The translations under genes and the position numbers were made by a program. Positions 46,421-56,306 of a DNA stretch of 64,000 nucleotides are shown one piece after another. The notes beneath the pieces were generated by a model. It was not told the DNA's origin. It made no database searches and saw nothing but the letters and a program-made list of their open reading frames with translations. Positions within the stretch are counted from its first letter, which is position 1. Every line of letters begins with the position of its first letter. Source of the DNA: Bacillota bacterium (GTDB taxonomy: Bacteria > Bacillota > Clostridia > Acetivibrionales > DTU013); contig JAEZYU010000038.1 of NCBI GenBank assembly GCA_023418915.1, positions 336,060-400,059 of the forward strand, given 5' to 3'.

Positions 46421-48550
46421 TCAATCAAGCTTGAACCGGTTGATGCTTTGCTGTAGATCACCGGCAGCCTTCTTCAATTCATCCGCCTTGACTGCAAGAT
46501 CCTCTATACTGGCCATTTGCTCCTGAGTAGAGGCTGTGACCTCTTCAGATGATGCTGCAGTCTCCTGTGATACTGCGGAAATGTTTTGTATTGAATTGAT
46601 AGCTTGCTCCTTGTTTTCTTCCATTTCTGTTATCAGTAAAGCTATCTGTTCAACCTTCTGTGATAAATTCTCCATTGAACTGAGGATGCGCCTGAAGGAG
46701 TCTATTGTCCTTTGAACAGCATCATTTTGCGAACTAAGAATAGCTTCTGTGGCGGATGCCTTCTGTACCGTTTTTGAAGTCATATCCTGCGTATTCTTGA
46801 TAATAGAAGAAATTTCACGCGCTGCATCCATAGATTGAACAGCAAGCTTTCTGACCTCATCGGCAACCACTGCGAAGCCCTTTCCCATCCCCCCTGCTCT
46901 TGCTGCCTCTATTGCGGCGTTTAGCGACAGCAAATTGGTTTGGTCAGCGATTTTTCCAATCACCTTGACAATCATTCCTATGGATTTGGACTGTGTATCC
47001 AGTTCTTTAATTTCGCTGATGATTTCTTTCGAAATGACAGTAGTTTCATTTGCCTTCTGCTTCAGGTCATTAACAGAGGAAAGACCGATATTTGTTATCT
47101 CCATCGTATCTTTTGTCAGATAATCGATTGTTCTGGCATTCTCTGTTGCAATATTTATTTTTTCCGCAAGCTCTCCTATTTTTTTTACTCCCTGCTCTGC
47201 ATCAGCCGCTTGGGCGGCAGCTCCCTGTGCAATTTCCTGGATTGCCCTGGATATATCCGCAGAAACGGAAGAAACATATTCCGAAGTGGAAGAGACAGTG
47301 AAAGCAGAGGATGTTACCTTTTCCGAAACTCCAAAGGTTTGTTCGATCAGTGCGCGCATACTTGCAATCATCGAGCTTATACTGCTTGTCAGCTTACCAA
47401 GCTCATCTCTTCTTTTGGAATTTATGCGGATAGAAAGATCGCCGGAAGCAGCCTGGTCAGACGACTTAATGATTTGGTTTATTGAGCGGCTCATACTGCT
47501 TGCAATAAAGAAGCCGGTGCCAAGTGCAATTAAGACCGCTGCCAGAACAATAATCACAGTGAACAGTATAACATTTCTGGCGGCAGTATTCAGGTCGGTT
47601 TCAGGTATCATGCCAAGCAGGACGAGTCCTGTATCACCAACGCTATAGTAAGAAGTCAGATAGCTTGTAGCTTGATACGAAGCATTCCCTGTTCCCTTGA
47701 TCTCTCCATTGTTCTTAATTTCAGTGAAGAATTGCTGCTCTGAAATATCGGAACTCTCAACCATATCTCCATTAAGAGTTACTCTTCCATCTGAGCTTAT
47801 TGTATAAATCTGCGTGTTTTCACCAAGGTCAATACCTGAAATGAAATCCTTGATCATTTCAGCTCTCACATCAATGATGAGCACAGCAGCCAATTGTGAT
47901 GTTTTCAGATTTCGAAGCGGCTTCACATATGTGAGGGAATAACTGTCCGAATCCTTCATGCTCAACTCATCCAACTCTTTATGATAACCGAGCCATATGC
48001 CTGATGCCCGATTTTGATCTAAAGCCTTAATAAATGAATAGTCCTTGATATCTTCATATGTATAGGTTGTAAAGAAGGAGGAAGCCGATTCAGTGCCGGA
48101 TACTATCATAGTACCCAGAATGTTCTCGTTGAAGGATGGGGCTGCAGTCAATTTGCCGGTAACCTTTTTAGCTGTCTGTGATTTCTGAAGGGACTCATCA
48201 ATGTTGTCAACATTCCAGCGCTTTGTGTAATACTGCTGTACATCACTGTCAGCACATATTTGATCGGCCTGATCCGATATGGCTTTGAGCACTGAAGCAA
48301 GATATTTCCCGCTGTTTTCTATAGAAGTCATTGAGGATTGTGTTGCAAGGCTTACAGTTGTACCTGTTATGTTGATATAAGAAACTGCGCCCAGCAGCAC
48401 CAGAAGAATAATAGGGACCAAAAAAGCCAGGATGAGCTGCGTTCTGATGCTTTTTGAAGTCATTATCCTTACAGAGAAACGACCTGCAGCGCCTCTTAAA
48501 CTCTTGCTTATTCTTGATACGATCAATCGAATTCCACCCTTTTTACTCAT
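46421..48550 (-). CDS. Methyl-accepting chemotaxis protein
   Basis: A 709-residue chemoreceptor from ATG 48550 (AAGGAAGG upstream); in-frame codons further up belong to a 15-base repeat. Two transmembrane helices (LILAFLVPIILLVLLGAVSY and VILFTVIIVLAAVLIALGTG) flank a roughly 280-residue extracellular dCache-like sensor. A HAMP domain (SINQIIKSSDQAASGDLSIRI) and a long coiled coil follow, with the invariant tip DQTNLLSLNAAIEAARAG. It should signal to CheA/CheW. It lies inside the xylan locus, between the GH120-like and GH51 genes, so it may sense xylan or arabinan sugars or the loaded binding protein. That is inference from position. Confidence 0.93.
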   Translation of the reverse strand: MSKKGGIRLIVSRISKSLRGAAGRFSVRIMTSKSIRTQLILAFLVPIILLVLLGAVSYINITGTTVSLATQSSMTSIENSGKYLASVLKAISDQADQICADSDVQQYYTKRWNVDNIDESLQKSQTAKKVTGKLTAAPSFNENILGTMIVSGTESASSFFTTYTYEDIKDYSFIKALDQNRASGIWLGYHKELDELSMKDSDSYSLTYVKPLRNLKTSQLAAVLIIDVRAEMIKDFISGIDLGENTQIYTISSDGRVTLNGDMVESSDISEQQFFTEIKNNGEIKGTGNASYQATSYLTSYYSVGDTGLVLLGMIPETDLNTAARNVILFTVIIVLAAVLIALGTGFFIASSMSRSINQIIKSSDQAASGDLSIRINSKRRDELGKLTSSISSMIASMRALIEQTFGVSEKVTSSAFTVSSTSEYVSSVSADISRAIQEIAQGAAAQAADAEQGVKKIGELAEKINIATENARTIDYLTKDTMEITNIGLSSVNDLKQKANETTVISKEIISEIKELDTQSKSIGMIVKVIGKIADQTNLLSLNAAIEAARAGGMGKGFAVVADEVRKLAVQSMDAAREISSIIKNTQDMTSKTVQKASATEAILSSQNDAVQRTIDSFRRILSSMENLSQKVEQIALLITEMEENKEQAINSIQNISAVSQETAASSEEVTASTQEQMASIEDLAVKADELKKAAGDLQQSINRFKLD

Positions 48551-48594
48551 AAACCCTTCCTTTTCTTTGCTTATCAACAAGCTCTTACAACGTT

Positions 48595-48652
48595 CGTTTT
48601 CACACCATTCATTCTCGCACCGTTCGTTTTCACCCCGCTTATTCCCTCTTTT
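48595..48652 (-). repeat. 15-bp tandem repeat (about 4 units) at the stop of the beta-helix gene
   Basis: Units of the GGTGTGAAAACGAAC type begin at the stop codon of the beta-helix gene (48639) and run toward the chemoreceptor start; alternate units match best, giving a 30-base super-period. Confidence 0.8.
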
Positions 48653-50555
48653 TTCTGGGATCGATGCTAAAACGTACCCTTCCTCCTTCCAATTGTACAA
48701 AAGGACCGGCTGTTCTCACACCGGAAGCTGCATTCCCAAAAAAGTCGTTACTGACCTTTTTATCTGCTTTTATTTCAGGCAGAGCGTCTTTTAATTGAAG
48801 CTCCATTGTCAGGTCGTTTCCGTTTATTTCGATATCAATATCACAGCAGCATCCCGTAATATCAAACCCGCAGAATTCCTGCCACGCAGCAAGATCCAGG
48901 CACATCTCAGGTTCCGGATACATTACCCGCAGATAACCTCCGGGCATCTTCGCATATGCATTCCCCTCTGCCTCATTATGCTCGTTGGGCAGTATTATCG
49001 CTGCGTCTCCACACTGATAAAACAGATTGTTGAAAAATTTGTTTTCTCTTGACGTACCGCCTCGCTTCGGATACAGCCGAAATGCCACAACCTTTGCGAA
49101 AAAGCCGGTTTTATTGCATTTACCTATCAGGTTGTTAACGATCCTGAGCCTGTCGGTGCCTTCCAGATATATACCGTACCCATTGCGTACATCAGTCTCC
49201 GCTGTCTTGTACCAGCCGGAAGAACCCGGCTCTGCCGGTACTGCATTCTTGTCATATCTTCCTTCGACATTCCAGATTATATTATTATCAATAAGGTTTT
49301 CCTCATCCCGCGTACACTCAATAAATATATGCTCTCTTGAATCGATACCGTCAAGGAACAGATTTGATGTAATGCGGTTGTTCTCGTTGCCCACATCCAT
49401 CCACAACGCATCACAGCCATAACACTCCCTTATTATGTTTCGGCGTATAAGAGAGTTGACCGAATTATGTACCTTTATGCCTCCCGCTTCCCATGAAAGC
49501 TCCATGCGCTGCCAACCTGTACCGGTGATCAGATTGTCCTCAATAAGCATGTTTTTTACAAACATTCCGGCAATTCCGCACACTCCGGCATCCTTGATCA
49601 TATTACGGCGAATAATTGTGTTTCCGATGATTTGACCCTCTATCGGGGTATGGTGCCAGCATTCATTTCCGCAGTCGATGCCGGTTGCATTAGACCAATC
49701 TATTGTACAGTCCTCGATAATCCAATGATGCCCGCGATAACAGGAAAGCGAACCTCGCTGGGGAACAGGTGCGCCGGTGGCTGCATGCGCCATTGTCAGT
49801 CCTTTCACCTTGATATAGGACAGAAACGGTATCTTCGGTGAAAAGCACTGTTCACGATTTGTAAGCTCAATGACATGATTCATCGGATCGTCATCCCCGT
49901 CCAGCCGGATGTGTACCTTCTGGCCGTTCGCTTCGACCCAGTATGCGTTCTCGTGTTCGCTGAGCATATAATACAGCGGCACCTGCTTCATCGGTCTGCC
50001 GTCAACAAAGACCATGCCTCTTCTGTTCAGGTAAGTGGTCATATCCGTTTTATCATACTCGATAAACAGACGGTCATGCAGGATGTTCATGGCACAGAAT
50101 GGATTGTAGCCTTTGAAGTCTTCCGGATCGAGTTCGATTTCCCATATTTTCAGTCCATGTGTTTTTACGGTGTTCACGCCAAACCCTCTGGTCGTCCTCC
50201 ATCCAACACTGGGGCGAAAAGCTTTCGCCTCCACAGAGGCCTTGATAACCACCTCTTCCCCTTCAAAAGCTTCATAGCTGATCATTTTTTGCGGATTCAG
50301 GCCTCCCATTGCAGGCTGAACCGTTTCCCGATATATGCCGCCGCGGATCAGCACTCTCGTTCCCGGATCTGCCATCTGTGCAGCCGCATTGATCGTCTTG
50401 AGTGGCTTTGATTCAGTACCCGGGTTTTCGTCAGAAGCACATGGATTATTTGTATCCACATGGATCTCACGGTCATATTTTTGCGGTACTTCCCAGAATT
50501 CAAACAATTGCCCGTCTGGAAGCAGCGCAGCTGGTTCAAATTGGTTCATAGTCAT
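48639..50555 (-). CDS. Parallel beta-helix glycosidase, GH120-like (predicted beta-xylosidase)
   Basis: A 638-residue protein with a right-handed parallel beta-helix: an N-terminal strand with REIHVDTNN and PLKTINAAAQMADPGTRVLIRGGIYRE (typical first coil), then many IIRRN/IIEDN/ITSNLF rungs. It resembles the GH120 beta-xylosidase of Thermoanaerobacterium, which as I recall has the same length and catalytic Asp382 and Glu405. Here Asp387 in ALWMDVGNEN and Glu413 in HIFIECTRDEENLIDNN stand in the matching positions, and KGLTMAHAAT is shared. No signal peptide, so it should cut imported xylo-oligosaccharides in the cytoplasm. Pectate-lyase-like beta-helices are the alternative, but their Arg/Lys catalytic pattern is not evident. 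A 15-base repeat begins at its stop. Confidence 0.75.
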   Translation of the reverse strand: MTMNQFEPAALLPDGQLFEFWEVPQKYDREIHVDTNNPCASDENPGTESKPLKTINAAAQMADPGTRVLIRGGIYRETVQPAMGGLNPQKMISYEAFEGEEVVIKASVEAKAFRPSVGWRTTRGFGVNTVKTHGLKIWEIELDPEDFKGYNPFCAMNILHDRLFIEYDKTDMTTYLNRRGMVFVDGRPMKQVPLYYMLSEHENAYWVEANGQKVHIRLDGDDDPMNHVIELTNREQCFSPKIPFLSYIKVKGLTMAHAATGAPVPQRGSLSCYRGHHWIIEDCTIDWSNATGIDCGNECWHHTPIEGQIIGNTIIRRNMIKDAGVCGIAGMFVKNMLIEDNLITGTGWQRMELSWEAGGIKVHNSVNSLIRRNIIRECYGCDALWMDVGNENNRITSNLFLDGIDSREHIFIECTRDEENLIDNNIIWNVEGRYDKNAVPAEPGSSGWYKTAETDVRNGYGIYLEGTDRLRIVNNLIGKCNKTGFFAKVVAFRLYPKRGGTSRENKFFNNLFYQCGDAAIILPNEHNEAEGNAYAKMPGGYLRVMYPEPEMCLDLAAWQEFCGFDITGCCCDIDIEINGNDLTMELQLKDALPEIKADKKVSNDFFGNAASGVRTAGPFVQLEGGRVRFSIDPRKKRE

Positions 50556-50604
50556 GCCTACCTCTCAAATCAGAAGATTTTTTACCAAGTGCAGTCATAG
50601 CTGC

Positions 50605-52140
50605 TTAAGAATTCTTTCTAAAAAACTCCCTTAAGAGGAATTTCATCAAATCACTCGGCTCTTCTCTTGAAAATTCAGCCTTGTCCGCAAACAGCATGCC
50701 ATACGGCGCCTTCGAAGTATACGGTTCCCACTTCGGCATTTCTTCCCCGGTAGAATCCTTACCATTCGGATCCCCTGAGCGTATAAAGTTTGCCCAGTAA
50801 TTGCACATCTGGCGGGCAAGATCATAGTGCTTGCCGACAAACGGTCTCCAGCATTTTGCTAGTGTTTCGAAGAAAAACCACAGATCCACCGAGTGGAATG
50901 TGCCCGGATTGTCCCAGCCGGGTATTTCAGCATCAAAATTGTAATAATACAGCGGTGTGCCTGTATTGGTCGCATCATTGGCCTGTCCCGCAATACGGAT
51001 CGCATATTCAAGGCCGCTGACCGACGCCCTTGTCCGCACCTCTTCAATGTCACCTGCCTGAGCACGACAAAGAGTAAGAAATTCATCGGCATGCTCTCCG
51101 AACAGTTCCACAGCCATGCTCCTGAACTCATCAATGGTCTTTGCCTGCGGAATACTGAAAAACTCAGAAGATGTATGGCCCAGCATTACCGGCACCTTCC
51201 ATCGTTTGTTTCTCAAAAACAGCTCATAGGCATTGCCTGTACAGAAAACATCGTCAACAACAGTAGCCCATATCATGCTCCAATAATCCTTGTATTCCAG
51301 TGATCTATCACGTATAAATTCCGCATCGAGCATGCGGGCTTCAGCCAGAGATTTGACTCCTAAAAACTCAAAAAATTCCACGCCCTCCTGTTCGGCCTCC
51401 GGCAAATCCCGTCTCATACCAGGCGTCCGGTTTCCGGGATATAGGGGAGCCATCATTCCGCTTTGGATAATTGCCCTTTGGAAGAGTCCCTCATTTTGAG
51501 GCGAAGTGAGCTGAGTCATGACACTTCCGGCACCTGCCGACTGTCCGCCTATCGTTATATTGTCAGGATCACCGCCAAAAGCTGCTATGTTACGCTTGAC
51601 CCAGCGCGTTCCGGCCTGTTGATCCAGATGACCGAAATTTGCCGGAGCATCCGGAGCCTCGGCTGTTATTTCAGGGTGACATAAAAATCCGAAAACATTC
51701 AGACGGTAGTTGACCGTTACTACAACGATGCCTCTTCGAGCTATCCGCTCACCGTCAAATTCCATCTCAGCCGTATTCCCGACCTGAAGTCCTCCTCCGA
51801 AATACCAGACATAAACCGGTAATCTCTCGTCGGCACTGTGTGCAGGCGTCCATACGTTAAGGTAAAGGCAATCCTCATCCATCGGGATATCAGGGTCTAC
51901 CGACCATTCCCTTGTATATATGTTGCTTTCATCTATCTCTATTCTGGCCTGCATCGATGCCGGCGCAAAATCATATGCCATCAGCACGCCGTCCCAGTCA
52001 TCCGCAGGCTGTGGAGCCCGCCAGCGATTTTCCCCCACAGGAGGCGCCGCAAACGGAATTCCTTTGAAGCTTGTGATTCTGGGATCAGCCGCCGGAAGCC
52101 CTTGAACCACACCATTTTCAACCTTTACTGTTCTCAGCAT
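50605..52140 (-). CDS. Type B carboxylesterase
   Basis: A 511-residue alpha/beta hydrolase. The family signatures are EDCLYLNVWTPA (residues 90-100) and the nucleophile elbow GGQSAGAG with Ser201; Glu326 in GHTSSEFFS and His416 in GTFHSVDLW complete the triad. These enzymes hydrolyse carboxylic esters. In this locus it likely removes acetyl or other acyl groups from xylan oligosaccharides; that is inferred from neighbours. There is no signal peptide. GGAG lies six bases before the ATG. It sits between the secondary esterase and the GH120-like gene with gaps of 40-50 bases. Confidence 0.9.
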   Translation of the reverse strand: MLRTVKVENGVVQGLPAADPRITSFKGIPFAAPPVGENRWRAPQPADDWDGVLMAYDFAPASMQARIEIDESNIYTREWSVDPDIPMDEDCLYLNVWTPAHSADERLPVYVWYFGGGLQVGNTAEMEFDGERIARRGIVVVTVNYRLNVFGFLCHPEITAEAPDAPANFGHLDQQAGTRWVKRNIAAFGGDPDNITIGGQSAGAGSVMTQLTSPQNEGLFQRAIIQSGMMAPLYPGNRTPGMRRDLPEAEQEGVEFFEFLGVKSLAEARMLDAEFIRDRSLEYKDYWSMIWATVVDDVFCTGNAYELFLRNKRWKVPVMLGHTSSEFFSIPQAKTIDEFRSMAVELFGEHADEFLTLCRAQAGDIEEVRTRASVSGLEYAIRIAGQANDATNTGTPLYYYNFDAEIPGWDNPGTFHSVDLWFFFETLAKCWRPFVGKHYDLARQMCNYWANFIRSGDPNGKDSTGEEMPKWEPYTSKAPYGMLFADKAEFSREEPSDLMKFLLREFFRKNS

Positions 52141-52178
52141 ATATTACACTCCATTTCTGTGATTATTTAGAATAAGTC

Positions 52179-53255
52179 TTAACACAAAGTAATATTCACA
52201 CTGTTCAGCCATGGACGGGCATCACCTTTCCCGAAGGATAGCCTGGCAAAATTGTAGGCTCCGTTGTACCATACAAAAAAGTCATGTTTTCCGTCCTTTA
52301 CAACTACCCTGTAAAAATCTCCAAGCTTTTTCCCTGCATACTCGGCAAGTCCATCGGCTGCCTTAAGATAGCCGACATTATACGCTATTTCATCTTCACT
52401 TCCGCATGTCATGTAAAGCAGTTCCAGCTTATTTCCGCAAGATGCTATACTTTCACCGAGAACCCTGCCGTCACTCGATGTAGGCGCATTTGAAAAAGCG
52501 CCTGCATAGGCAAACAGGTCAAGCATACCCGGCGCAGGAACCGTCGCATCAAGTCCATTTTCCCAGCCGCTCAGAGTTCCGGTATATTCTGTCGAATCAC
52601 ACCTGTATCCTCCGATAACCATATTCAGCGTTTGCATCCCGCCCATTGAAAGTCCGCCGATTGCCCGATGCTTCCGGCTTAAAGCAATTCCCTCCGGAGA
52701 TGTGTCTTTAATGTTCGCTATGGTATGAAAACTTGATTCAATGAATGGTATCAGATCATACCTCAGCTCATAATCAAAGTAGTAGAAACCCAATAAATTT
52801 GTTCCCTTCGTATTGAATGAGCGGTCCTTCCAGTCATATGCACTTCTGCCCTCAGGAAACACAATGATCATCGGGTCGATATCTCCATTTGCAATAAGGT
52901 GGTCAAAAATATTACATATCGCAGCATTTCCGCCGGTATTTTCCTCAGCGCTCAGCCATTCAAAGCGATTGCCGCCTACTCCGTGAAGGAGATATAACAC
53001 ATTGTATTTTTCATCACTGTTGTTTTTATTGTAGCCCTTCGGTAAATAAACACAACATTTCTTTTTTATCGCATCACCATTTACCGTTTTCCTTCCTGCT
53101 TCCACCGAATCAATGCTGTGATTGGTCACTAGCTGCCGTGACAGTCCGATATAGTTTCCGACACTGTATGATATCTCAAAAACAGTACCTTGAAGCTCCT
53201 CACAGGATGCATCTAAATATATATCCGGTACCATCGTCACTTCAACATGCCCCAT
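52179..53255 (-). CDS. Esterase D/feruloyl-esterase-like hydrolase
   Basis: A 358-residue alpha/beta hydrolase of the putative esterase family (PF00756). ATG 53255 has AAGGAGAG upstream. It shows VLYLLHGVGGNRFEW (oxyanion region), MIIVFPEGRSAYDW, the nucleophile elbow GGLSMGG with Ser203, and a C-terminal DGKHDFFVWYNG catalytic His. Relatives include feruloyl and acetyl-xylan esterases. A role in removing ferulate or acetate from arabinoxylan fragments fits the locus. It has no signal peptide, so a cytoplasmic substrate is expected. It follows the binding-protein gene across a strong hairpin that may lower its expression. Confidence 0.85.
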   Translation of the reverse strand: MGHVEVTMVPDIYLDASCEELQGTVFEISYSVGNYIGLSRQLVTNHSIDSVEAGRKTVNGDAIKKKCCVYLPKGYNKNNSDEKYNVLYLLHGVGGNRFEWLSAEENTGGNAAICNIFDHLIANGDIDPMIIVFPEGRSAYDWKDRSFNTKGTNLLGFYYFDYELRYDLIPFIESSFHTIANIKDTSPEGIALSRKHRAIGGLSMGGMQTLNMVIGGYRCDSTEYTGTLSGWENGLDATVPAPGMLDLFAYAGAFSNAPTSSDGRVLGESIASCGNKLELLYMTCGSEDEIAYNVGYLKAADGLAEYAGKKLGDFYRVVVKDGKHDFFVWYNGAYNFARLSFGKGDARPWLNSVNITLC

Positions 53256-53399
53256 TATCAACTCTCCTTATAACACTTTGGTTCTGTTGCCTCGTTATAT
53301 TTATTAACATAATTTCGATTTAGTGGAGTCCAAAACACACTTGTTTAGCGAAGCTTACATAAGCTCTATATCCGGCAGGAAACAAAACAAAGCAATAAT

Positions 53400-53435
53400 G
53401 CAGGAGGGGATTGAACATCGATCAACCCCTCCTGC
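53400..53435 (-). terminator. Intercistronic hairpin after the binding-protein gene
   Basis: GCAGGAGGGG (53400-53409) pairs perfectly with CCCCTCCTGC (53426-53435); ATTGA/TCAAT-like bases extend the stem. Only a broken T-run follows on the minus strand. Such hairpins after binding-protein genes usually protect the upstream mRNA and partly terminate, giving excess binding protein over the genes that follow. Confidence 0.7.
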
Positions 53436-53485
53436 TTACGGCTATTATTCGGTCAGTAATGCATCTCAATTTCTACAGCAATGGA

Positions 53486-55279
53486 TTATTTTCCTACAGC
53501 TGCATTCTTGGCATCCAGCTCGATCTGCCACTTCTCAAGATCAAACTGAGCCAGCTCCTTATATCCGTTACCGATCATCTGCTCTACCATCTCATCCCAC
53601 AGGGCATCGAATTTATCATCACTTCCGCAGAAGATCATCTTCCAGGAGTATTCCTCGAGGACCTCTCCGCAGGCATTGCGGTAAACAGAGATATCATTTG
53701 TATCACTTGGCAGTGTTACACTGACATTCGGGCTGACCTGCAGAACATTATTCTTCTTCATCCACTCTGCAGGCTCGGCTGCTCCGAATTTAGCAGCCCA
53801 GTCATTCTTCATCTGGGTCTGAGTTGCAGCCTTATATGTGCTCCAGTAAGTTCTGCTGTAAGGCTCACCAGTGTTCGGGTTGATGCTGATAGCATCGACT
53901 ATCCACTGATTGATTGCATTGTTTCCGTCATTGTAGCCTCCACCGCCAAATTCTTCGGGAACAGGCAGGTTGTCCATCAATGCGTTTTCATTCATGATAG
54001 TCAATTTTCCATCGGATCCTCTGGTATAGTTGAAGCCTTCAATACCGATATGCTGGAATTCCAGGCCTTCAGGACTTGCATACCAGTCAAGGAATTCCAT
54101 TATTCTGGCATACTTCTCATCATCCACACCTGAACCTACACCAAAGACACGGCCGCTTCCATAGTAGGTATCAGAATCTGCATAATACACCTGGTCTTTT
54201 ACAGGAATGAAAATAAACGCTGAACCATCAGCAAGCTTCTCCGCTGTATTCCAGAAGCCACCTTGCCAGCTGTACCAGATCAGATGAACCTGCCCAGCAG
54301 TTATTTTAGGATATACTGCGTTCCAGTCCTGATCCTTGGAATCGGGGTCGATAAGACCTCTCTGCTGTGCATCATACAAGAAGTGCAGCAGCTTGTAGTA
54401 GGTTCCATTCTTATCAGTCAACTCATAAAATGTTCCGTCGGGCTTGAGTACAACAGAACCTTTTATTTTCTCTCCATACCATGTGGTCAGCTGAACAACA
54501 TTGGCAATACCCAGCATGTTGTCGCCGCCATCCCAATCAGGCCACAAAGTCATTGCATAAGCTGGATCACCGGCTTCATTTGTTGGATGAATCTTCTGCA
54601 TTTCAGCTAATGCATCAAGCAGCCCATCCAGATCAGCAATATCAGGTGCTCCTATATCCTGATACAGATCCCATCGAAGCTGTGGGCTTGAATAAATAAC
54701 ATCCTGTGAATATGCTGTTGGTGATGTATTAGTCATCTGACATGGGATGCCAAATGTGTTACCGGCTTCGTTTCCCGGAAGCCCATTATTGTATACGTCG
54801 ATCTGTGTTTTGTAATCCATCAGGTTGGGCCAATTCACAATTCCTGCACTGATATCCTTAATCAGTCCGTTTTGGACACAGTCGGCAAAATCTGTCGGCT
54901 CAAGGATAACAATATCGCCCAGATTGCCTGAGCTGATACGCGTCTGGTATAATGCGTCACCGGCTACCTGAGGTGCCAGAATGTTAAGCGCCAGGTTGAA
55001 TCTGTCCTTTATCACCTTGTCGAACCATCCGCTCTGCAGTCCTTGATAATTTGCTGCAACATCATAAATGTCGATTGTAAGCTGTTTGTCATGAGAAATG
55101 GCTCCAGTGCTTCCGCTATCTGCGCCGCTTCCGTCATCTGTCGTACTTCCGCCGTCACTCGGTGCCGGTGTGCCGCCGGAATCCTTGCTGTCGCCTGTGG
55201 TGCCGCCGCATCCGGTCAATGCCGCAGTTGCCAAAAGGCAGATTACCAGCAGCAATGACAGTAACTTTTTGAAACTCAT
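53486..55279 (-). CDS. Sugar-binding lipoprotein of ABC importer (LplA-type)
   Basis: A 597-residue lipoprotein: LLATAALTGCGG is a perfect lipobox, followed by a Gly/Ser/Asp linker. The body is an extracellular solute-binding fold of the large CUT1-type, with YFDSDTYYGSG-like and MEFLDWYASPEGLEFQHIGIEGFNY segments (given as separate parts: MEFLDWYASPEGL and HIGIEGFNY). The length is typical of LplA-class proteins that feed LplB/LplC-type permeases, encoded directly upstream. It captures oligosaccharides outside the cell. The neighbouring enzymes point to arabinoxylan or xylan fragments. AGGAGG lies eight bases before the ATG. The ATPase is not encoded here; a shared MsmX-like ATPase is likely. 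Confidence 0.92.
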   Translation of the reverse strand: MSFKKLLSLLLVICLLATAALTGCGGTTGDSKDSGGTPAPSDGGSTTDDGSGADSGSTGAISHDKQLTIDIYDVAANYQGLQSGWFDKVIKDRFNLALNILAPQVAGDALYQTRISSGNLGDIVILEPTDFADCVQNGLIKDISAGIVNWPNLMDYKTQIDVYNNGLPGNEAGNTFGIPCQMTNTSPTAYSQDVIYSSPQLRWDLYQDIGAPDIADLDGLLDALAEMQKIHPTNEAGDPAYAMTLWPDWDGGDNMLGIANVVQLTTWYGEKIKGSVVLKPDGTFYELTDKNGTYYKLLHFLYDAQQRGLIDPDSKDQDWNAVYPKITAGQVHLIWYSWQGGFWNTAEKLADGSAFIFIPVKDQVYYADSDTYYGSGRVFGVGSGVDDEKYARIMEFLDWYASPEGLEFQHIGIEGFNYTRGSDGKLTIMNENALMDNLPVPEEFGGGGYNDGNNAINQWIVDAISINPNTGEPYSRTYWSTYKAATQTQMKNDWAAKFGAAEPAEWMKKNNVLQVSPNVSVTLPSDTNDISVYRNACGEVLEEYSWKMIFCGSDDKFDALWDEMVEQMIGNGYKELAQFDLEKWQIELDAKNAAVGK

Positions 55280-55348
55280 ACTTTGACCTCCTTTTATTAC
55301 TGAAATGATATATAATAAACAATGAATTTTACCTCACCGTTTATTGTC

Positions 55349-56281
55349 CTACCCCTTTACAGCTCCGATCATGATGCCTTTTACGAAAAATCTCTGGAAA
55401 ACCGGATACACCAGTATGATCGGTGTTATAACAAGAATGGTGACCGTCATACGGACAGAAGTAGCCGTCTGAGCCTTCGCAAGGCTTGCAGCCAGATCTA
55501 TCGTAGTTGATGAGTTGTTTATCAGGCCTTTTAAAGAGTTTGCCTGATTGATGTACTGATATAGTACAAACTGCAGTGTATACAGCTTATTGTCCGTTAC
55601 AAGCAGAAGTGTATCCTGAAAAGAGTTCCACTGTGCTACTGCTGCGAAGATCGCAATCGTTGCAAGGATCGGTTTTATGATCGGAAGCATGACCTTGAAA
55701 AAGATTTTCAACGTGCCTGCACCGTCAATCTCGGCCGCTTCCTGCAATTCCTTCGGCGTGGACTCAACGAAGGTCTTGCACAATACTATATAGAAGGGCT
55801 GTACCACGACCGGCCAGATATATCCCCAGAAATTATTGGTAAGCCCCAGATTCAACATAGTAATAAACCACGGTATGATACCTGCATTAAAATACATCGT
55901 CACCACCACAAAGCGGTACCAGAATTTTCTGTGCCACAGTGTTTCCCGAGTAAACATATATCCCAGGAAGGCTGCGAACAAAACCGTAAGAACCGTTCCC
56001 ACCACCGTTCTCCCTACCGAAACCTTCAGAGCGTTGAACAGATCCGGGATCCTCAGCACATTTACGTAGTTGGAAAAGTGCACTCCCAACGGGTAAAACA
56101 ACACCTTTCCCTTATCACTCAAATCATTTGCACTGATTGAGTTGATCAGAATATAATAAAACGGATAAACACATACAAAAGCAAATATCGAATACACAAA
56201 ATAGGTTGCCACACTTATGAGCCTATCACCTATACTGACGCTCATCTTACGTTTTGGTGCATGCGTCTTTTTCTCATTCAT
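55349..56281 (-). CDS. ABC sugar permease, LplC-type
   Basis: A 310-residue inner-membrane subunit with six predicted helices. The EAA loop that contacts the ATPase reads ELQEAAEIDGAGTLKIFFKV near residues 185-205. The C-terminal PVFQRFFVKGIMIGAVKG is characteristic of the second permease of CUT1 importers. It pairs with the gene immediately upstream, 25 bases away, and with the lipoprotein downstream. The ribosome site is GGGAGGG. Confidence 0.94.
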   Translation of the reverse strand: MNEKKTHAPKRKMSVSIGDRLISVATYFVYSIFAFVCVYPFYYILINSISANDLSDKGKVLFYPLGVHFSNYVNVLRIPDLFNALKVSVGRTVVGTVLTVLFAAFLGYMFTRETLWHRKFWYRFVVVTMYFNAGIIPWFITMLNLGLTNNFWGYIWPVVVQPFYIVLCKTFVESTPKELQEAAEIDGAGTLKIFFKVMLPIIKPILATIAIFAAVAQWNSFQDTLLLVTDNKLYTLQFVLYQYINQANSLKGLINNSSTTIDLAASLAKAQTATSVRMTVTILVITPIILVYPVFQRFFVKGIMIGAVKG

Positions 56282-56306
56282 CTCATATCCCTCCCGACTA
56301 TACAGA

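Noticed and set aside
48551..48700. 50-residue N-terminal extension of the chemoreceptor
   Set aside because: It runs through a 15-bp repeat and the end of the beta-helix gene; ATG 48550 has a proper ribosome site and the expected start.
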